A stretch of 64,000 nucleotides of DNA. Source: Mesorhizobium sp. B2-4-3 (GTDB lineage Bacteria > Pseudomonadota > Alphaproteobacteria > Rhizobiales > Rhizobiaceae). The notes beneath the pieces are model-generated. The model did not search any database, was not told the origin of the DNA, and saw only the letters and a program-made list of their open reading frames with translations. Both the position numbers and the translations under genes were made by a program. Below are positions 52,936 through 61,827 of this stretch, piece after piece (position 1 is the stretch's first letter; the number at the start of each line of letters is the position of its first letter). The stretch lies in contig NZ_VFVL01000029.1 of assembly GCF_006442815.1 (NCBI RefSeq), forward strand, positions 1 to 64,000. Reading direction: 5' to 3'.

Positions 52936-53082
52936 ATGACCAAAAACCTCGGCAATGCCAAACCCGGTGCTCCTGCCAAGGAGATAAACCCCTCGCTGCT
53001 CGGCAAGGCCGCGCCGGCGCTGTTTCCGCTGGTCGTCGCGGCGCTTGGCTATCTCGTCGGCCGGCATTTCTTCGGCTTTTGA
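52936..53082 (+). CDS. 48-residue membrane protein, unknown
   Basis: MTKNLGNAKPGAPAKEINPS, then a helix APALFPLVVAALGYLVG and RHFFGF. The plain frame and GC-rich third positions support coding; the upstream AACGAG is a weak ribosome site. It follows directly after the palindromic repeat. Confidence 0.45.
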   Translation: MTKNLGNAKPGAPAKEINPSLLGKAAPALFPLVVAALGYLVGRHFFGF

Positions 53083-53601
53083 CGCGGCCGGCCGGCACGT
53101 CGGTCCAAGTACGATTGGTCGTCTCGACCATACCCCTTGCAGCTTTGGTCCTAGGGCCTAGGTCGTTCTTGTCCTTGGCCGGGCCCAAGCGCATGCTCAC
53201 AACAGCCGGCGGCCTCGCAAACTCCGGTCAGGCCCGGCCGCCGAACCCAGTATCACCCCCCCAAGGCTGCCGGGCCGCGCCGCCGTGCATCCGAGCTTGC
53301 ACCGCCAGGATGCCATACTGCGAAAATCCGCTGTTCCGCTCGGACGCTTTCGAAATCCGCTGCCGCATCGTCTCGCTGACCGAACGCCATGCCGAAGTCG
53401 AATTCCGCCGCGTCGGGGCGCAATGGCGTGCCTGCTTTGCCACAAATCGTTTTTGTTCGTCAGGATTCGCAAATATATCGAATATTGGCGAGTGCACTTG
53501 CACTAAAGATCAATAAGCCCCGCTTTACGGCAACTCAAGGCGCGCTAGATCGTATTGGGTCGGAGACAGGAAGTTCTTCGAGCGAAGAGCAGGAGCTGTA
53601 T
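53083..53601. other. 519-base gap with one doubtful small frame
   Basis: A plus-strand frame 53310-53516 (MPYCENPLFRSDAFEIRCRI and on, then VSLTERHAEVEFRR) has fairly good codon use at first and turns AT-rich later. It could be a decaying small gene. Nothing else is seen. Confidence 0.35.
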
Positions 53602-53817
53602 ATGGTAACAAGCGAGCCAGACAGTGTCCGCGTAAAGACCGTCAATGGCCAATGGATCGTGCGCGTCGTCGACGGCGGCAGGCTGACGCAGCAATTGTAC
53701 GATATTCATGCGCAAGCCGAGATCTTCGCCGAGGAGGAGCGGCTGCGACTGGGGTTGCCCGGGGAGCCGCCGGCCGAGGAGCCGGTCGGGCCGCTGCGAC
53801 ACGGGCGATCTCGCTGA
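53602..53817 (+). CDS. Conserved-looking 71-residue protein, unknown
   Basis: MVTSEPDSVRVKTVNGQWIV, then LYDIHAQAEIFAEEERLRLG and a Pro/Glu-rich end. It looks like a short beta hairpin followed by an acidic helix. CAGGAGC precedes ATG 53602. No family name known to me. Confidence 0.62.
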   Translation: MVTSEPDSVRVKTVNGQWIVRVVDGGRLTQQLYDIHAQAEIFAEEERLRLGLPGEPPAEEPVGPLRHGRSR

Positions 53818-53857
53818 AGGGCGAGGGGAATTTATCGAGGAATTCGCGTTCCGACGT

Positions 53858-53974
53858 TAGAGCCGGATGATTTCAGGTCGGTTCGACCTGAAATCTGAAT
53901 CCGTCTCTAAATCAAAGAGATAGAGCATGATGTCGTCCGAAAACCGCTTCACACTTTTCGGCATCATGCGCTAG
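53858..53974. repeat. Dispersed palindromic repeat, related family, overlapping a gene end
   Basis: AGAGCCGGATGATTTCAGGT, later CAAAGAGATAGAGCATGATG, AAAACCGCTTCACACTTTTC, ending CATCATGCGCTAG. The AAAACCGCTTCACACTTTTC block is the inverse of the GAAAAGTGTGAAACGGTTTT core of the repeat at 10005. Its end supplies the stop codon of the FhuB-like gene. Confidence 0.7.
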
Positions 53975-55916
53975 CGGCCGCGCGCCTTCCCAACACCGCT
54001 GCCATCGCCGCCAGGCTGCCGATCAGCACCGAAAGCACGCCGGCCGGAAGTTCGGTCGGCGCGAACATGGCACGCCCAACCCAGTCGGCGAATACCACTA
54101 GAGCGGCTCCGGTCATCGCCGCGCCGAGGAGTTGCGGCCCGGCGCGGCGCAGGCCGAGCAGGCCGGCAAGATGTGGCGCCAGCAATCCGACGAAGCTCAT
54201 CGGGCCGACGATCAGCGCCGCCGCCGCCGTGGTGACCGCACCGAGCATCAGCACGACGAGACGCGCCGCGCCGAGCGGAACGCCGAGGCTGGTGGCGACG
54301 CCGGCGCCGAGCGGCAGGATCTCCAGCCAGCGGATGGCAAGCGCCGAAAGCGCCAGCCCGGCAATGCCGGCGGCCAGCACGATGACGGCAAAGTCCAGCT
54401 CCACCCAATAGGTCGAGCCGCTCAGCCACGCCAGAACCTGGCCCGAGCGCGGATCGCCGAGCGCGAGAAAGAGCAGGCTGGAGGCATCGAGCAGCGCGGT
54501 GATCGCGATGCCGGTCAAAAGCAGCCGCTCCGGCGTGAAACCCTTGTCGAGGCCGAGCAAAAGGATTGCGCCTGTCACGGCCAAGGCGCCGATCGTGGCG
54601 CCGAAGAGCTGCAGGCCGGCACTGGCTTCGGCGAAGAAGAGCAGCGTCGCGATCAGCCCCATGGCGACGCCGCCGCCGATGCCGAGGATTTCCGGACTCG
54701 CCATCGGGTTGGCGAACAAGCGCTGGACAAGGCAACCGGCGACGCCTAGTCCGAGGCCTGCGCCGCAGGCGGCGACGACACGCGGCAGGCGCCATACGAA
54801 GGCTTCCGGGTAGAGGCCGAAGCCCTGCGGCGCGCGGCCGGCGAGCAAGGCGAGCGCAAGCATCAGGACAAGCGCGATGCCGAGGCCGGCAAGCACGGTC
54901 ATCGGCCGTCGCGCGCCGCCGACGCCGAGGCGCGTGGCGATGCCGCCGCCTGCCTCCAGCATCAGGCGCGGCACGCGTCTGAGCAGCAGGATCAGCATCG
55001 GCGCGCCGATCAGCGCGGTGACGGCGCCTGTCGGCAGGTTCGCGGCCCGCTCGGGCGGCAGCAGCTGGATGAGCTGGTCGACGAGGAGCACAAGTCCGGC
55101 ACCGCAGAGCGGCGCGGCGACCAGCCGCTCGCCGAGCTTCTCGGCGCCGAGCACGCGCGCCAGATGCGGCGCCGCCAGCCCGACGAAGCCGATGATGCCG
55201 ACGGCTGCAGCGACGCTCGCCGAAAGCAGCACGGCGGTGGCCAGGAACAATGGCTTCAGCAGCCTCGTCAGGCCAAGGCTCTTCGCCTGCTGGTCGCCGA
55301 AACCGAGGATGAGCAGCGGTCGGGCGAGCGCGGCGGCGACGATCGCGCCGGCGGCGACACGCAGTGCCAGTTGCTCGACGCCGCTCCAGCCATCCTCGAC
55401 CAGCGAGCCGGCGCCCCAGATGAACATCGAGGCGAGATATTGCTGGTTGAGCAGCATCAGCAGGCTGGAGATCGAGCCCAACGCGAAGCTGACGACGAAG
55501 CCGGTGAGGATCAGCGTCGTCGGGTCCCGCGTGCCCCAGCCGATGGCCGCGATCAGTCCCCAGGCGGCGAAAGCACCGCTGATCGCCAGGAGCTCTGGAT
55601 GCGCGGCATGCAGGGCGGGCGCGGCGAGCAGACCGATGGTCAAGGCCAGATGCGCGCCGGCATTGACGCCGAGCGTTTCGGGTGCCGCGAGCGGGTTCTG
55701 CAGCACCTGCTGCATCAGGACGCCCGCGAGCCCCAGGGCCGCCCCGGCCAGCAGGGCGACCGCGAACCGCGGCCAATAGGCATAGCCGAGAAGCAACGCG
55801 CGCACCTCAGGGCTGCCGCCAATCCTGGCGATGTTGGTGGCGATCAGCCAGGCGACGAGCGCGAGGTAAAGGCCGCCCGCGATGAAAATCGCTATCCGGC
55901 GGCCGTCATGAAGCAT
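53964..55916 (-). CDS. fhuB: Fused FhuB-type iron-siderophore ABC permease
   Basis: 650 residues made of two tandem FecCD-type permease halves (1-325 and 335-650), some 18-20 helices, as in FhuB for ferric hydroxamates. The conserved PxxLxLAGVLMQQVLQNPLA-like segments occur twice: QQVLQNPLAAPETLGV and QRLFANPMASPEILGIG; both halves also have GLxAPHLA. ATG 55916 overlaps the binding-protein end by 11 bases. No ATPase follows; the gene ends in a dispersed repeat that gives its last residues and stop. Confidence 0.92.
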   Translation of the reverse strand: MLHDGRRIAIFIAGGLYLALVAWLIATNIARIGGSPEVRALLLGYAYWPRFAVALLAGAALGLAGVLMQQVLQNPLAAPETLGVNAGAHLALTIGLLAAPALHAAHPELLAISGAFAAWGLIAAIGWGTRDPTTLILTGFVVSFALGSISSLLMLLNQQYLASMFIWGAGSLVEDGWSGVEQLALRVAAGAIVAAALARPLLILGFGDQQAKSLGLTRLLKPLFLATAVLLSASVAAAVGIIGFVGLAAPHLARVLGAEKLGERLVAAPLCGAGLVLLVDQLIQLLPPERAANLPTGAVTALIGAPMLILLLRRVPRLMLEAGGGIATRLGVGGARRPMTVLAGLGIALVLMLALALLAGRAPQGFGLYPEAFVWRLPRVVAACGAGLGLGVAGCLVQRLFANPMASPEILGIGGGVAMGLIATLLFFAEASAGLQLFGATIGALAVTGAILLLGLDKGFTPERLLLTGIAITALLDASSLLFLALGDPRSGQVLAWLSGSTYWVELDFAVIVLAAGIAGLALSALAIRWLEILPLGAGVATSLGVPLGAARLVVLMLGAVTTAAAALIVGPMSFVGLLAPHLAGLLGLRRAGPQLLGAAMTGAALVVFADWVGRAMFAPTELPAGVLSVLIGSLAAMAAVLGRRAAASA

Positions 55917-56799
55917 GGCCGCGCTCGAAAAGCTCTGTGTGCCGCAAGAGCTGGTCGGCGAAGCGGCCGGCCGACGGCAGGCCGCCGAATCCCCAAACGC
56001 TTGGCAGGATCGCGTAATTGCCGGGCTGGAAGACCGGCAGCCGGCTGAGCAGTCCGTCGCGCTGGGCAAGCTTGGCGCGCACGGCCGGCGGCACCGGTTC
56101 GATCACCAAAAGGGCAGCGTCGCGGATGGCGAACAACTGGTCGATGCCGGCATTGGCGAACCCCCAGAAATTGCCGTCGGCGGTCCAGGCATTGGTCAGC
56201 CCGGCGCGCTTCATCACGTCGTCGAACAGGCTGCCTTTGCAGAACACCCAGGCGTGGCGGTCGTCCTGGAAATAGAGCACCAGCACCGGTCTGGTCGCGG
56301 TCGCGCCGATGGTGTCCTTGAATTTCGCGATGCGCGCGTCGGTGGCCGCGATCAGACCGGCCGCCGCCGGCTCGCTGCCGATGAGCGCGCCGAGCCGTCG
56401 CGTGTTCTCCTGCGCATGGCGATAGGGCTCGAGGTCGTCGGTGTAGGTGGCGAGGCTGATGACCGGCGCGATTTTGCCGAGCACCGGCTCGATCGCGGCG
56501 AACTGCGGCGTCGACAGGATCGCGTCGGGTTTCAGCGCCGCCAGATATTCGAGGCTGGGCGTGGCCCGAAGCCCGATCTCCGCGACGCTGGAGGGCAGGG
56601 CGGGTTCGCCCACCCAGTCGCGGTAGCCGGCGCTTTCCGCGACGCCGACCGGCGCGACGCCGAGCGCCAGCAGCGTCTCGGCCATGCCCCAGTCGATGGT
56701 CGCGATCCGCTTGGCATGGGCCGGAACGGCCTCGCCAGCCGCCACCGGCGGAACCGGCAGCAGGATGAGAAGCGAAGCCAGGAGCAGCCTTGCGATCAC
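55906..56799 (-). CDS. Iron-siderophore periplasmic binding protein (FhuD-like)
   Basis: 297 residues, signal peptide MIARLLLASLLILLPVPPVA, then the class III binding-protein fold: RIATIDWGMAETLLALGVAP, LEYLAALKPDAIL and NFWGFANAGIDQ. It delivers ferric hydroxamates or similar to the FhuB-like permease. It is the middle gene of receptor, binding protein and permease, 22 bases after the receptor stop. Confidence 0.9.
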   Translation of the reverse strand: MIARLLLASLLILLPVPPVAAGEAVPAHAKRIATIDWGMAETLLALGVAPVGVAESAGYRDWVGEPALPSSVAEIGLRATPSLEYLAALKPDAILSTPQFAAIEPVLGKIAPVISLATYTDDLEPYRHAQENTRRLGALIGSEPAAAGLIAATDARIAKFKDTIGATATRPVLVLYFQDDRHAWVFCKGSLFDDVMKRAGLTNAWTADGNFWGFANAGIDQLFAIRDAALLVIEPVPPAVRAKLAQRDGLLSRLPVFQPGNYAILPSVWGFGGLPSAGRFADQLLRHTELFERGHAS

Positions 56800-56821
56800 G
56801 ATTGCCGACCGGCCGACGCCG

Positions 56822-58960
56822 TCACCATTTATAGCCCATGGTCAGGCTGATCTCCCGGCTCTCGCCGTAGAAGCAGGTGGTGTTGCAGGAGGCGACATAG
56901 GTCTTGTCGAACAGGTTGGAGACGTTGAGCGCCGCCTTGAAATTGTCCTTCTCGTAGCGGATCGCGGCATCGACCACGGCGTAATCCGGCACCTTCTGCG
57001 TGTTGGCGGCATCCGCATAGGACGAGCCGACATAGCGCACGCCGCCACCGATGGTGACGCCCGGCAGGCGGTCGGACGGGATGGCGTAGTCGAGCCACAG
57101 CGAGCCGAACTGTTCCGGCGTGCCGGTCGTCACCTTGCCGATCTCGGCCGGGTTGCCTTGCTTGATCTTGAGGTCGTACCAGGTATAGGCGCCGGTCAGC
57201 TTCAGGTCGGGCGTCAGCTGGCCGACGGCCTCGAGCTCGACGCCGCGCGAATTCACCTTGCCGATCTGCCGGTTGAAGTTGATCTGGCCGTCGCCGGTCA
57301 CCACGTTCTGGCGCGTCAGGTCGAACAGCGATGCGCTGAACATCACGTCGTTCAGCCGTGTCGGCTGATACTTGACGCCAGCCTCGTATTGCACGGCCGT
57401 TTCCGGCCTGAACGCTTCGCCGGTCTTGGCATCCGTGCCGGTCAGCGGCAGGAACGAGTGCGAGACGGAGGCATAGGGCGAGATGCCGTTGTCGAAATTG
57501 TAGATGAGGCCGGCGCGGCCGCTGAAGGCATCGCTGGAATAGTTCGTCTTCACACCGGTCGGCCGGTCGGTGACATGGGTGCGGGCGTCGTCGTAGCGGC
57601 CGCTGAAGACGAAGTTCCAGCGGTCGATCTGCATCGTGTCCTGGGCGTAGAGGCCGGTCTGGTTCTGCAGCGTGTTCGACTGGTCGTAGCGCGTGGCGAC
57701 CGGTGACACGTCGCCGTAGACCGGGTTCAGCACATTGAGCGGCGACGCGTCCTCGAAACCCGACTCGTCATGCAGGTCGAAGCGCTTGTAGTCGAGGCCG
57801 ACAAGCAGCGTGTGGTCGATCGGCCCGGTCGATGTCTTCCACTCGACCTGGTTGTCGACGGTGAACAGGCCGAGATCCGGCTTCGACAGGAAGTTGGCGC
57901 GGTCGAGCATGCCGCTGGCCGGATCGTCGTTCACCCAGCCCTCGCCATAGACGTTGCGGAAGTCGACATCGAGATGGCCGTAGCGCAGGTTCTGGCGCAC
58001 CGTCACGTCATTGTCGAAACGGTGCTCGAACTCGTAGCCGATCATCTGCTGCGAGCGCTCGAACTTGTCGACGCTGGGCTCGCTGGTGAAGAGATCGCGT
58101 GAAATCTTTCCCCATGGCGCGTCGACGACAGTGCCGACATAGGGCAGGAAATTCTGGCCGCGCGTCTTCAGCTTCGAGACGTTCGCATAGACGGTGAGAC
58201 TGGTGTCCTCATCCGGCTTCCAGGTCACCTCCGGCATGATGGCGAACTGGTCGTTGTCGGTGTAATCGACCTGGGTGCCGCCGTAATTGCCGGTGGCGAT
58301 GAAGCGATAGGCGAGCGTGCCGTCCTTGTTGACGCCCTCGACGTCGAGCCCTGACCAGACATTGCCGAACTCGTTGACGCCGATCGCGGTCTCGCCGCGG
58401 TTCTGGAAGGTCGGCCGCTTGGAGACGAGGTTGATGAGGCCGCCCGGGTTCGAGGCGCCGTAAAGCGCCGACGACGGCCCGCGCAAGATGTCGATGCGGT
58501 CGAGCAAATAAGGGTTCACCTTCCAGGTGGCGAAACTGTCGCTCGACTGCAGCTGCAGCCCGTCGAGGAAGTAGCTGTTGACCTGCGAGGAGAAGCCGCG
58601 GATCAGGAACCAGTCGTTGCGGGTGTCGTTGCCAAAGGTTTCCGAGCGGATGCCCGGCGCATAGCGCGTCGCCTCGACGACCGACCGCGCGGCCTGGTCC
58701 TCGATCTGCCGGCCGCCGACGACGCTCACGGCCTGCGGCGTTTTTTCCAGCGGCTGGTCGGATTTGGTGGCGCTGGCGTCCTTCTTGGCCTTGTAGCCGT
58801 CAAAGCCGGATGTGCCGTCGCCGACGGCCTCGCCCTGGACCTCGATCGGCGCCAGCACTTCCGATTTCTCCTGCGCCAGCGCCTGCGGCAAGTGCAAAAA
58901 GGTCGTCGCCAGCAAAAGCCCCACCAGAACGCGCCGGTCCGTCATCAGCCTGATCCCCAT
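56822..58960 (-). CDS. TonB-dependent siderophore receptor (FhuA/FoxA-like)
   Basis: 712 residues. Signal near residue 29 (LATTFLHLPQALA), plug domain with TPQAVSVVGGRQIEDQ, DILRGPSSALYGASNPGGL and LINLVSKRP, then a 22-strand barrel ending SLTMGYKW with the terminal aromatic needed for outer-membrane insertion. It transports ferric siderophores with TonB energy. First gene of the operon, behind a TGA-N9-TCA operator. The C-terminal Cys pair in SCNTTCFYGE is also seen in related receptors. Confidence 0.92.
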   Translation of the reverse strand: MGIRLMTDRRVLVGLLLATTFLHLPQALAQEKSEVLAPIEVQGEAVGDGTSGFDGYKAKKDASATKSDQPLEKTPQAVSVVGGRQIEDQAARSVVEATRYAPGIRSETFGNDTRNDWFLIRGFSSQVNSYFLDGLQLQSSDSFATWKVNPYLLDRIDILRGPSSALYGASNPGGLINLVSKRPTFQNRGETAIGVNEFGNVWSGLDVEGVNKDGTLAYRFIATGNYGGTQVDYTDNDQFAIMPEVTWKPDEDTSLTVYANVSKLKTRGQNFLPYVGTVVDAPWGKISRDLFTSEPSVDKFERSQQMIGYEFEHRFDNDVTVRQNLRYGHLDVDFRNVYGEGWVNDDPASGMLDRANFLSKPDLGLFTVDNQVEWKTSTGPIDHTLLVGLDYKRFDLHDESGFEDASPLNVLNPVYGDVSPVATRYDQSNTLQNQTGLYAQDTMQIDRWNFVFSGRYDDARTHVTDRPTGVKTNYSSDAFSGRAGLIYNFDNGISPYASVSHSFLPLTGTDAKTGEAFRPETAVQYEAGVKYQPTRLNDVMFSASLFDLTRQNVVTGDGQINFNRQIGKVNSRGVELEAVGQLTPDLKLTGAYTWYDLKIKQGNPAEIGKVTTGTPEQFGSLWLDYAIPSDRLPGVTIGGGVRYVGSSYADAANTQKVPDYAVVDAAIRYEKDNFKAALNVSNLFDKTYVASCNTTCFYGESREISLTMGYKW

Positions 58961-58991
58961 CTCGAAAAGCTGCGGGCAGCGCTATGCAAGA

Positions 58992-59006
58992 TGAGTAAAA
59001 GAGTCA
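58992..59006. promoter_or_regulatory. RirA-type iron-responsive operator (TGA-N9-TCA)
   Basis: TGA (58992-58994), nine bases, TCA (59004-59006), in an AT-rich stretch 31 bases upstream of the receptor start. This is the known rhizobial IRO-box consensus for RirA, which represses iron uptake when iron is plentiful. Confidence 0.65.
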
Positions 59007-59111
59007 ACTTTTAATTCGCGCTATCGCCGGTGGTGACCTGCCGTCCCTTGTCGGGCCTCGCATCGCGACCAACATATCGCATGTTGTCTGGCTAACGATG
59101 CTGCCCGGGAA

Positions 59112-59546
59112 ATGAAGCTTATGAAGGTTAGCGTCAGTCGTGTTTTCGACAGGCCATGCGAGGATGTGTTCGCGGCGTGGATTGATCCGCAAATAGTTCG
59201 CCTTTGGCTCTTCGTCGGCCCGACGAACCGGATCGTCGACGTCGACATCGAACCGGTGCCAGGCGGTCGGATATCGATCGACGAGCGCAATGACGGCAGG
59301 CTCATCGAGCATTGGGGCAGGTTCGCCAATGTCGAACCGCCGCATAAGCTGTCGTTCACCCTCAACGTCCCGAAGCATTTCCAAGGAGAAGCCTTGATCG
59401 ATCTCGACTTCGCCCGGCTTTCCAGCGGCTGTCGTCTGACGCTCACCCGGACCCAGGCTGGGCCACCAAAGGCTGAAGAAATCTGGCGGCGCATGCTGGA
59501 CGGCCTTGAGCGGATTTTCAATGGACAACCTGCCTATCGTCAATGA
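59112..59546 (+). CDS. AHSA1/SRPBCC-family protein
   Basis: 144 residues of the START-like fold: VSRVFDRPCEDVFAAWIDPQ, LWLFVGPTN, the glycine turn PGGRISIDE, and LTRTQAGPP at the end. Members bind hydrophobic ligands or act as Hsp90-cochaperone homologues; many stand with ArsR/HxlR genes. Convergent with the HxlR gene. Confidence 0.85.
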   Translation: MKLMKVSVSRVFDRPCEDVFAAWIDPQIVRLWLFVGPTNRIVDVDIEPVPGGRISIDERNDGRLIEHWGRFANVEPPHKLSFTLNVPKHFQGEALIDLDFARLSSGCRLTLTRTQAGPPKAEEIWRRMLDGLERIFNGQPAYRQ

Positions 59547-59582
59547 CCCGTGGCGGTAAACACAACAATATGCTGGCCTGGA

Positions 59583-60005
59583 TCACGATCCGGGCGAATG
59601 CTCAGCCCTGAGCCTCTCTTTCATCCGCTTGAGCGCCGGCTCACCGCCGGCCGCCAGCTCATCGGCTACCTGCGCGAGCTTCTCGTCTGCCTTGCGATAT
59701 TTGCTGCCCCAGGCGCCCAGGGTCGCCAGCACAGGCAACAGGTCGATGCCGGCTTCGGTCAACCGGTAGATCGCCTTCAGCCCGTGCGTCGGGTCGTCGC
59801 TGCGGGTGAGGATGCCTTCGTCCTGCAGCGTTTGCAGCCGCTCGGCCAGAGTGCGCGACGAGATGCCTTCGTCGGATTGCAGAAACTCACGAAAATGCCG
59901 TTTCCCGGCGAAGACCAGGTCGCGGATGATGAGCAGCGTCCAGCGATCGCCGAGCAATTCGAGCGAGAGACTGATCGGGCAGCCGGACCGTTCCTTGGTC
60001 GACAT
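59583..60005 (-). CDS. HxlR-family winged-helix regulator
   Basis: 140 residues: SGCPISLSLELLGDRWTLLI with the Cys of redox-type members (Cys9), helix FAGKRHFREFLQSDEGISSR and LAERLQTLQDEGILTR, then a C-terminal helix of about 35 residues. HxlR regulators sense aldehydes, quinones or electrophiles, often by cysteine. It is divergent from the NmrA reductase, with two similar 20-base blocks in between. Confidence 0.92.
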   Translation of the reverse strand: MSTKERSGCPISLSLELLGDRWTLLIIRDLVFAGKRHFREFLQSDEGISSRTLAERLQTLQDEGILTRSDDPTHGLKAIYRLTEAGIDLLPVLATLGAWGSKYRKADEKLAQVADELAAGGEPALKRMKERLRAEHSPGS

Positions 60006-60009
60006 CAGT

Positions 60010-60083
60010 ATGGTTCCATTTTTAAATCACTTTACTATTGACATCATTTCTGCCTTGCGTCAAATGGTTCCGAAAGTAAATCA
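60010..60083. promoter_or_regulatory. Two 20-bp direct repeats in the HxlR/NmrA divergent promoter
   Basis: ATGGTTCCATTTTTAAATCA (60010-60029) and ATGGTTCCGAAAGTAAATCA (60064-60083) share 15 of 20 bases and both ends exactly. One sits against each gene start. This suits an HxlR dimer pair controlling both directions. Confidence 0.65.
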
Positions 60084-60105
60084 TTTGGGCAGAGAGGAGA
60101 TCGAC

Positions 60106-60960
60106 ATGAGCCAGCAAGCCAACCGTACGATCGTGGTCGTCGGCGCAACCAGCGAAGTCGGCGCCGAGGTCTCGGCCAGGCTGACCGGCGCAGGGCACAC
60201 GGTGCGCGGCGTCGCCCGCAGCCTCGGCGTTGCGCTTGATGACCAGGCGGCGCTCGACGCTGCCTTCTCGGGCACCGACAGCGCTTACGTGATGATCCCC
60301 TTCGATGTCACCGCGCCCGACCTGCATAGGTTCGAAGATGAGGTCGGCGCACGGCTGGCATCGTCCATCGCCAAGGCGGGCCTGCGTCGCGTCGTGCTGC
60401 TCAGCGGCCTAAACGCCCATCTCAGAATGGGTACCTCGCTTGGCGCCGCGATGATGGAGGAGCGGCTCGCCGCGCTAGGCCTGGAGAAACTCGTCTATCT
60501 ACGTGCCGCCTTCTTCATGGAGAATTTCGTCAAGGGCATGGGCTTCGTCGAGCAGGCGGCGTCAGGCGTCTTCGCCTCGCCCTTCCGCGGCGACCTGCCG
60601 ATGCCGCTGATTGCCGCCAAGGACGTTGGTGAGCGCGCCGCCGAGCTGTTGAGTGCCGAGCATTTCCCGGACCGGCGCGTCGTCGAACTGCATGGCAGCG
60701 GCGACTACACGCTCGAACAGGCCACCACCATCCTGGGCCGGGCGATCGGCAAGGATGTCACCTATCATGAAGCCTCGTTCGCCGATGCGCGGGCCGGCAT
60801 GGTCGCCAACGGCATATCGGCGAGTTTTGCCGACGCGCTTGGCGAGACGGCGGCAAGCTTCAACAGAGGCGAGCGCTGGGCGCTGGAAGCACCGTCGGCC
60901 GAAAACGCCACGCCGACCAGCTTCGAAGCCTGGGCGCAGGCCTTCGCCCGTTCGCGCTGA
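60106..60960 (+). CDS. NmrA-family NAD(P)-binding reductase
   Basis: 284 residues. Rossmann start TIVVVGATSEVGAEVSARL, then RVVLLSGLNAHLRMG and EKLVYLRAAFFMENF as in NmrA/QOR2-type proteins. It may reduce quinones or sense NADP. GAGGAG precedes ATG 60106; the longer frame runs through the operator region and is not coding. First gene of a two-gene set with the DHFR-like reductase. Confidence 0.9.
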   Translation: MSQQANRTIVVVGATSEVGAEVSARLTGAGHTVRGVARSLGVALDDQAALDAAFSGTDSAYVMIPFDVTAPDLHRFEDEVGARLASSIAKAGLRRVVLLSGLNAHLRMGTSLGAAMMEERLAALGLEKLVYLRAAFFMENFVKGMGFVEQAASGVFASPFRGDLPMPLIAAKDVGERAAELLSAEHFPDRRVVELHGSGDYTLEQATTILGRAIGKDVTYHEASFADARAGMVANGISASFADALGETAASFNRGERWALEAPSAENATPTSFEAWAQAFARSR

Positions 60961-60997
60961 GCCTTCACGGCAGAAATTCCAGGCGAGGAGACCCAAA

Positions 60998-61585
60998 ATG
61001 AAGAAGCTCATCCTGCAAATGCAGATGTCGGTCGACGGTTTCGTCGGCGCCGATGAGGACCGTCGCTGGCAGCTCTGGGAGTGGGGCGATGACAGCGCCT
61101 GGGACGAGGAGCTCAAGCAGGACTTCAACGCTGTCTTCACGACCATCGACACCATCCTGTTGAGCCGCAAGATGGCTGAGGAGGGCTATCTGACCCATTG
61201 GAGCAAAGCGGCGAGGAAATATCCGAGGGACCCTTTCTACGCCTTCGCGCAGCGCATCGTCGAGGCTGAGAAGGTTGTGGCGAGCGACAAGCTCGAAACA
61301 TCGCGCTGGGAGCGCACGCGCGTCGTCGGTGGCGACCTGCCGCGCGAGGTCGATGCGCTGAAGCAAGGCGCGGGCGGCGACATCGCCGTGTTCGGCGGCG
61401 CCGGCTTCGCCTCGGCGCTGATCGCCGCCGGCCTGGTCGACGAGTTCCAGCTCTTCATCAATCCGGCGGTTCTGGGCAGCGGCCGCCGCATCTTCGAGAA
61501 GGGCGGTTTTGGCAGGCTGAAGCTCCTCGGCTCGAAGCCCTATGCCAGCGGCATGGTGGTGAGCCGCTACGCACCGGCACAATGA
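60998..61585 (+). CDS. Dihydrofolate-reductase-family (RibD C-terminal-like) protein
   Basis: 195 residues with LILQMQMSVDGFVGADEDRR at the start, TILLSRKMAEEGYL in the middle and IAVFGGAGFASALIAAGLVD near 125-145, the fold shared by DHFR and RibD C-terminal reductases. True DHFR residues are not all present, so the substrate is uncertain. Coupled to the NmrA gene (37 bases apart, GAGGAG site), both under the HxlR operators. Confidence 0.88.
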   Translation: MKKLILQMQMSVDGFVGADEDRRWQLWEWGDDSAWDEELKQDFNAVFTTIDTILLSRKMAEEGYLTHWSKAARKYPRDPFYAFAQRIVEAEKVVASDKLETSRWERTRVVGGDLPREVDALKQGAGGDIAVFGGAGFASALIAAGLVDEFQLFINPAVLGSGRRIFEKGGFGRLKLLGSKPYASGMVVSRYAPAQ

Positions 61586-61589
61586 GGAG

Positions 61590-61700
61590 CTAATGCATGT
61601 CGCGCAAAAGTGTGCAGCGGTTTTGCGATAACGACATGCATGAAAACAAAGGCCTAAAGCGCGTCGCCTGAATCCGCTTCGGCGCGACGCGCTTTAGGTC
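61590..61700. repeat. Dispersed repeat B, copy 2, with terminal hairpin
   Basis: CTAATGCATGTCGCGCAAAA, GTGTGCAGCGGTT, ACGACATGCATG, AAAACAAAGGCCTAAAGCGC, as at 32784. It ends with a 13-bp hairpin TAAAGCGCGTCGC/GCGACGCGCTTTA (61655-61696), which could end transcription of the DHFR-like gene. Confidence 0.75.
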
Positions 61701-61827
61701 GCGCCGGCTTGAATCAATCCGTCAGCGCGTCTTCTCAACCGCCTGTTTGGTTGTGCCTTTCCCGCAACGGCTGCGAGCCGCCTCCGCTGACCAACCGCAG
61801 GTGCGCGCCGGGCCGTGGCCAGGCCGC

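Noticed and set aside
53197..53472. 91-residue minus-strand frames in the 53.1-53.6 kb gap
   Set aside because: No ribosome site, Arg/Gly-rich composition of a shadow, overlapping others with equal claim.
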